From an uncultured Micrococcaceae bacterium (GTDB lineage Bacteria; Actinomycetota; Actinomycetes; Actinomycetales; Micrococcaceae): DNA of 10,849 nucleotides. The stretch is from the NCBI GenBank assembly GCA_937896705.1, contig CALBOC010000224.1, positions 1-10,849 on the forward strand, read 5' to 3'. Of this stretch, positions 7,214 to 10,849 are shown one piece after another. Position 1 is the first letter of the stretch; each line of letters starts with the position of its first letter. The notes beneath the pieces were generated by a model. The model did not search any database and had not been told where the DNA came from. It saw only the letters and a program-made list of their open reading frames with translations. Position numbers and translations under genes: made by a program.

Positions 7214-8173
7214 TCACGGCAGGGCATCCACTAACGCTTGGGCGTTATACAACATGGCATCCTGATAAGTTTCGGTTTCCGAACCGGGCTCCCCGACCGC
7301 GCTCTCGTAGAGTTCGATCACCGGAATATCTGAGCGGGTTTCAGCGGCCAGAGCAGTGATCATGCGGTTGGTGTTGGTCTTTGAGGTGACTAGCGCATCG
7401 GCGCCCTGGTCATCAAGTAGAGCCGTTAGTTGCGAGAGGTCTTGCGAGGACGGCTCCCCGTCGGTGGAGCCCCCGGGGACCACCACACCGCTGATGTCGA
7501 GTCCGTACCGCTGGGCAAAATACCCGTAGGCCGCATGGTCGGTCACTAAACGCGCCGAGTCCACTTCACTGAGCAGTTCTTCAATCTGCCCATCGACCTC
7601 TTGAAGCTCACTGGCAACCGTCGCACCGCACTCGGCATAGGTTTGGTCACCGGTTACCTCGGCAATTTTTTCACCGATCAGCGCGGCACCGTCTGCCATT
7701 CTGGAGACATCCATCCAGATATGTGGATCATAATTACTGTCTTCGTCGTGAGCGTGATCGTGATCATGGGCGTGGTGAGATTCAGCCAACGGGAGCGGGT
7801 CGAGCTGGGGTGCCAGTTCCAGCACTTCTGCCCCATCGGTGACCGCATTCTCCAGGGAGCGCTGCATCCCGGATTCTAAACCCAGCCCATTGGCGACCAC
7901 AAGGTCGGCTGCAATCATATCGGCAATCTGTGCGCTCGAGGCCTCGAATTGATGGGGGTCGTCTGCGGCGCTCATCAGCACCTGAGTCTGGCCGTCAGCA
8001 CATGCGGTGAGTTGCTCGACGATGGACCCGACCTGGGTCGTCGTGGCGACTATCGTCGCGGTCGCGTCATCATTGCCTTGACTATCGGCTTCGGTCGAAC
8101 ATGCCGCCAGCGCCAGTGCGGCCACCGCAACGCCTGCGGCAGCTTTCAGTGCGCGATTTCGGTACGTGAGCAT
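7214..8173 (-). CDS. znuA: Zinc-binding lipoprotein ZnuA (ABC transporter solute-binding protein)
   Basis: This 319-residue lipoprotein binds metal outside the cell and delivers it to ZnuB. A short basic N-terminus and hydrophobic stretch (about 11-24) end in the lipobox LAAC with C25 as the lipidated cysteine. The cluster-A metal-binding fold is shown by DPHQFE (H74), a histidine-rich acidic loop (132-142, with six histidines), DPHIWMD (H151) and TDHAAYGYFAQRYGL (H213). These three histidines are the expected ligands. The usual late FTE-type motif reads LVTSK here (261-265), and the C-terminal LYESAVGEPGS region resembles manganese-type relatives, so the fourth ligand is unclear. The ATG at 8171-8173 was chosen because GGAAAG (8180-8185) is six bases upstream and the signal peptide follows at once; an in-frame GTG at 8221 would add 16 residues and run into the promoter region. 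It is the first gene of znuABC. Confidence 0.91.
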   Translation of the reverse strand: MLTYRNRALKAAAGVAVAALALAACSTEADSQGNDDATATIVATTTQVGSIVEQLTACADGQTQVLMSAADDPHQFEASSAQIADMIAADLVVANGLGLESGMQRSLENAVTDGAEVLELAPQLDPLPLAESHHAHDHDHAHDEDSNYDPHIWMDVSRMADGAALIGEKIAEVTGDQTYAECGATVASELQEVDGQIEELLSEVDSARLVTDHAAYGYFAQRYGLDISGVVVPGGSTDGEPSSQDLSQLTALLDDQGADALVTSKTNTNRMITALAAETRSDIPVIELYESAVGEPGSETETYQDAMLYNAQALVDALP

Positions 8174-8223
8174 AAGAATCTTTCCATCTAGGGGCACTTG
8201 ATCCCCGCGGGTCGTCACCACAC

Positions 8224-8252
8224 AGGCTAATGCAAATCATTCGCATTAGCAA
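8224..8252 (-). promoter_or_regulatory. Candidate znuABC promoter embedded in the Zur operator
   Basis: On the minus strand TTGCTA (8247-8252; four of six matches to TTGACA) and TAGCCT (8224-8229; a weak -10 match) are separated by exactly 17 bases, and the operator palindrome occupies that spacer. An alternative -35, CTGACA, lies a little further upstream (8256-8261). The position is right for znuA, but neither -10 candidate is strong. Confidence 0.33.
8226..8250. promoter_or_regulatory. Candidate Zur operator upstream of znuABC
   Basis: This is a 25-base near-perfect palindrome with arms GCTAATGC and GCATTAGC around a nine-base A+T-rich centre. Eleven of the twelve symmetric base pairs match. 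Read on the minus strand, its core AATGATTTGCATT closely resembles known actinobacterial Zur boxes, which have the general form AATGA-AATGATTTTCATT. It lies 52 bases upstream of the znuA start and overlaps the candidate promoter, the right place for zinc-dependent repression. Assignment to Zur is by resemblance and by the presence of zur in the same window. Confidence 0.82.
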
Positions 8253-8275
8253 TAAGTGTCAGGTGTGACCTGGGT

Positions 8276-9370
8276 CTAGATCGATGCTTCTCCCCCAGCT
8301 CTTCCCATTCGTTGGCGAATCGTAATGGTCTGAGACTGTGTCACGTCGCGAATCTCTCCCACGAGCACCTCGATCACATCTTCGAGAAACAAGATCCCCA
8401 CGGTCTCGCCGCTGTCATCTTGCACACGCGCCATATGCACCCCGATGCGTTGCATCACGGTGAGCGCTTCTTCGATAGGTTTATCAAGGGTGATATTAAC
8501 CATCGAACGGACCCGGGTGACCGGGATCGGTGCGTTGTACCGCTCTTCGGGCACCGACAGTAAGTCTTTAATGTGGAGATAACCAATGACCGTGTCGTCA
8601 CTTTGATCTTCGACCAACAGCCGCGACAAACCCGTCTTGCGCACGGTTTGGTCAAATCGTTCGGGAGTGTCTGTGGTGGCGACACTAATAATTTGGTCCA
8701 TCGGCACCATCACGTCTCGCGCTGTAACGTCGGAGAAGTGCAAGGCACCGGACAAAATGCCGGATTGGTCATCGACCAGTCCGGTTCGTTGTGATTCGGC
8801 AACGATTGATTGGACTTCTTCCAGCGTGTAGGTGGAGGTGACTTCCGTTTGCGGTTCGACTTTGAACAGGCGCAACACAATATTGGCGGTCCAGTTCAGC
8901 AACCGAATCACGGGTCGCAGCACTTTCTCCAAGAACACCAGTGGCGGAGCTAAGAGGATCACGGCTCGGTCTGCCACGCTGACCGCGGCATTTTTCGGTA
9001 CCATTTCGCCGAAGGTCACGTGCAGGAACGTGACCACGATCAGCGCTAACACAAATGCCAGCACGCCGGCAAAGGCGGGATCTAGCCCCAGGGTCTCCAA
9101 CGGAATGCCAAATAGGTAGGCGATCGCTGGCTCCGAGACATTCAGGATCAACAGCGAACACACGGTGATACCCAACTGACAAATAGCCAGAATATCGGTG
9201 ACATGCTCCATCGCAAAGAGCGCCTTTTTCGCTGCTTTCGAGCCTTCATCGACGCGGGGTTCGATTTGGGATCGTCGAGCCCCCATGACCGCGAATTCGC
9301 CGGCCACAAAGAACGCGTTACCGGCGAGCAGCACAATCAGCCACAGCAGACCTGGAATATGCTCGCTCAT
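8276..9370 (-). CDS. CNNM/CorC-like membrane protein, short form without CorC_HlyC domain
   Basis: This 364-residue membrane protein belongs to the family often labelled hemolysin-like. Relatives have been linked to magnesium or cobalt export and metal resistance, and the hemolysin name is historical. The DUF21/CNNM membrane part (about 1-175) contains NAFFVAGEFAVMGARRSQ, CQLGIT (64-69) and the conserved GEMVPKNAAV (121-130). A CBS pair follows (about 215-340), with ARDVMVPM (217-224) and GILFLEDVIEVLVGEI (325-340). The protein stops soon after the second CBS domain, so the C-terminal CorC_HlyC domain is absent. The ATG (9368-9370) overlaps the upstream paralogue's stop as ATGA and has a perfect AAGGAGG (9375-9381) four bases upstream. 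It resembles the mycobacterial Rv1841c arrangement. It is the last gene of its pair; znuABC follows on the same strand after the operator gap. Confidence 0.91.
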   Translation of the reverse strand: MSEHIPGLLWLIVLLAGNAFFVAGEFAVMGARRSQIEPRVDEGSKAAKKALFAMEHVTDILAICQLGITVCSLLILNVSEPAIAYLFGIPLETLGLDPAFAGVLAFVLALIVVTFLHVTFGEMVPKNAAVSVADRAVILLAPPLVFLEKVLRPVIRLLNWTANIVLRLFKVEPQTEVTSTYTLEEVQSIVAESQRTGLVDDQSGILSGALHFSDVTARDVMVPMDQIISVATTDTPERFDQTVRKTGLSRLLVEDQSDDTVIGYLHIKDLLSVPEERYNAPIPVTRVRSMVNITLDKPIEEALTVMQRIGVHMARVQDDSGETVGILFLEDVIEVLVGEIRDVTQSQTITIRQRMGRAGGEASI

Positions 9371-10713
9371 GCATCCTCCTTCTGGGACGTGTGCTGCGGT
9401 GTGTTCGCATCCTCGGCGGGCACGTATTTAACCCGCTCGATGCGGTGCCCCTCAGTCCGACGCACTTCGAGGGTGCCGTGGTCGACATTGACCATGTCGC
9501 CGACATCGGCCACGCGACCTAATGCCGCCATAATGAAACCGCCCACGGTCTCGTAGGCTTCGTCTTCGTCAATGACTAACCCGGGGATATGGGTCATGAC
9601 TTCATCGGGGCGCATGACGGCCGGGAAGAACCACCCACCGTCGGCACTTTGTAACACGCCCGGTGTGATGCGGTCATGTTCATCGGCAACTTCTCCGACA
9701 ATTTCTTCCACCAGATCTTCCAGAGTGACGATGCCAGCCGTGCCGCCGTATTCGTCCACAACCAGCGCCATTTGAAACGGTGCTTCACGCAAGTCGGTGA
9801 TCAACGTATCCAACGTGACCGATTCGGGTACGCGGACCATTTCACTGACAATCGTGCCGGCGCTGAGTTTGTCGCGGCGGTGTTTCGGCACAGCGATGAC
9901 CTTTTTGATATGCAAGATCCCGCGGATCTCATCGGCGTTGCCATTGCTGACCGGGAAGCGTGAAAAGCCAGTCCGTCGGGCGAAGGATAGTACCTCGTCG
10001 AGACTGTCGTCGGCTTCGACGGTTTCCATATCCATGCGCGGGGTCATCACATCGGCTGCTGTCCGCTCCGAGAATTTCAGGGTGCGGTCGACAAACGAGG
10101 CGGTTTTGACGTCGAGGGTCCCCATCTCGGCCGAGCGTCGAACCAGGGATGATAATTCCTCTGGAGTGCGAGCCCCGGAGAGTTCTTCCTGGGTGGCCAT
10201 CCCAAACAGGCTCAACACCCAGTTGGAGAAGTTATTGAGTCCGGCAATGATCGGCCGGAAGATCGCGGTGAAAATCAACTGCGGGCGGGCCAGCAGTCGA
10301 GCGACTGGCATTGCCCGGGCCAGGGAGAGGTTTTTTGGTACCAGCTCTCCGATCAGCATCGACAACGCGGTGCCGATGATCATCGCGATGGTTAACGAGA
10401 TCGAATAGACCACGGCCTCGTTGTCGCCTAAGAGTGGCTGTAACGGCGTGACCAGCAATCGCCCGAGGGACGGTTCGAGAAAAAATCCGGTCAACAGGGC
10501 GGTCAGGGTGATACCAAGCTGACACGAAGACAGCTGCGTCGATAGTGACTTGAGCGCTTTCAGGACGGGTTCGGCGCCCTTGTCGCCATCGTCCACCATG
10601 CGCTGTACGGTCGGCACATCTAAGGAAATCAGGGAGAACTCAACAGCGACGAAGAAACCGTTACCTAAAATCAGCAGCATGCTCACGCCGAGCAAGAGCC
10701 ATTCGACGATCAC
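9367..10713 (-). CDS. CNNM/CorC-like membrane protein, full-length form with CBS pair and CorC_HlyC domain
   Basis: This 448-residue protein has the complete family layout. A DUF21/CNNM transmembrane region (about 1-195) contains [14 protein letters not shown] (17-30), [14 protein letters not shown] (64-77) and GELVPKNLS (122-130). A CBS pair (about 215-345) contains ADVMTPR (220-226) and [17 protein letters not shown] (318-334). The CorC_HlyC domain lies at about 355-432, followed by a short polar tail. Such proteins are thought to move or sense divalent cations such as Mg2+; the ion cannot be told from sequence. The start is GTG at 10711-10713; an in-frame stop lies nine bases upstream, so no longer start is possible. 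The GTG overlaps the TGA of an upstream ORF, which suggests coupling, since the ribosome binding site itself is weak. It overlaps the short paralogue downstream by four bases. Confidence 0.92.
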   Translation of the reverse strand: MIVEWLLLGVSMLLILGNGFFVAVEFSLISLDVPTVQRMVDDGDKGAEPVLKALKSLSTQLSSCQLGITLTALLTGFFLEPSLGRLLVTPLQPLLGDNEAVVYSISLTIAMIIGTALSMLIGELVPKNLSLARAMPVARLLARPQLIFTAIFRPIIAGLNNFSNWVLSLFGMATQEELSGARTPEELSSLVRRSAEMGTLDVKTASFVDRTLKFSERTAADVMTPRMDMETVEADDSLDEVLSFARRTGFSRFPVSNGNADEIRGILHIKKVIAVPKHRRDKLSAGTIVSEMVRVPESVTLDTLITDLREAPFQMALVVDEYGGTAGIVTLEDLVEEIVGEVADEHDRITPGVLQSADGGWFFPAVMRPDEVMTHIPGLVIDEDEAYETVGGFIMAALGRVADVGDMVNVDHGTLEVRRTEGHRIERVKYVPAEDANTPQHTSQKEDA

Positions 10714-10849
10714 GTTGCATCACCAACCTGTGCCGCGATCCCGGCACTCAGACGGTTAGGCCAACTCGGGGGCTCCATTTCATTCGCCGGAGCATGGCGA
10801 TTGGTTCGAGAATCCGTGCGTCGAGCACGTCTGTCATTGTCCATGATGC
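10710..10849 (-). CDS. Unidentified ORF ending at the first CNNM gene, open to the window edge
   Basis: A minus-strand frame runs from the right edge to TGA at 10710-10712, overlapping the GTG start of the CNNM gene by four bases (GTGA). The visible part is 45 residues, includes a possible ATG at 10842-10844 and is rich in arginine, asparagine and proline, ending [11 protein letters not shown]. No family was recognised and it does not look like the C-terminus of GuaB1, the neighbour expected from mycobacteria. It could be the tail of a longer gene or a 44-residue small ORF. A second minus-strand frame, open from the edge to a TGA about 100 bases in, competes with it, so the true frame is uncertain. 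The overlap with the CNNM start is the only positive support. Confidence 0.3.
   Translation of the reverse strand, partial: IMDNDRRARRTDSRTNRHAPANEMEPPSWPNRLSAGIAAQVGDAT

Noticed and set aside
7737-7782. Repeat-like run of GTG/CATG bases in znuA
   Set aside because: It encodes the histidine- and aspartate-rich loop of the zinc-binding protein, so codon choice explains it.
8260-8272. Short hairpin CAGGT-GTG-ACCTG just after the short CNNM gene
   Set aside because: The stem is only five pairs and is not followed by a T run on the minus strand, so it is not convincing as a terminator.
9797-10408. A 203-codon plus-strand frame opposite the long CNNM gene
   Set aside because: It is serine- and arginine-rich, as expected from the reverse strand of a membrane protein gene, and overlaps a gene with clear domains.

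Overview
The window looks like an ordinary chromosomal stretch from an actinobacterium, most likely near the Micrococcaceae. The reasons are a moderately high G+C content, GTG starts, an actinobacterial-type Zur, an HrpA-type helicase, and a tandem pair of CNNM/CBS membrane proteins of the kind known in mycobacteria (Rv1842c/Rv1841c). The genus is not resolved. No rRNA, tRNA, CRISPR array, insertion sequence or phage gene was seen, and no gap between genes exceeds 300 bases.

Layout. Bases 1-3362 (+) hold the C-terminal 1119 residues of a DEAH-family RNA helicase, HrpA, whose N-terminal ATPase lobe lies off the left edge. It runs tail to tail, with a 4-base overlap, into a HIT-family hydrolase (3359-3787, -). 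Upstream of the HIT gene on the same strand is a two-domain rhodanese/3-mercaptopyruvate sulfurtransferase (3867-4853, -). That gene is preceded by, and overlaps by 4 bases, a small possible 43-residue ORF (4850-4981, -). A short divergent region then leads to zur (5073-5492, +).

Bases 5477-8250 form a zinc-uptake unit on the minus strand: znuA (lipoprotein), znuB (permease) and znuC (ATPase), in that transcription order. A near-perfect 25-base palindrome 52 bases upstream of znuA (8226-8250) is a convincing candidate Zur operator. The regulator gene zur converges on znuC, and their 3' ends overlap by 16 bases. The expected circuit is zinc-loaded Zur binding the palindrome and shutting off znuABC. 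ZnuA then captures zinc outside the cell, ZnuB passes it through the membrane and ZnuC powers transport.

Bases 8276-10713 (-) carry two translationally coupled CNNM/CorC-like membrane proteins. The first-transcribed one has the full DUF21-CBS-CBS-CorC_HlyC layout; the second lacks the last domain. The final 136 bases hold an ORF that ends in a 4-base overlap with the first CNNM start; its identity could not be determined.

No clearly new system is visible. The items most worth a second look are the Zur operator, the unannotated small ORF in front of the sulfurtransferase, the regulator/target 3' overlap and the unusual C-terminal metal-site region of ZnuA.
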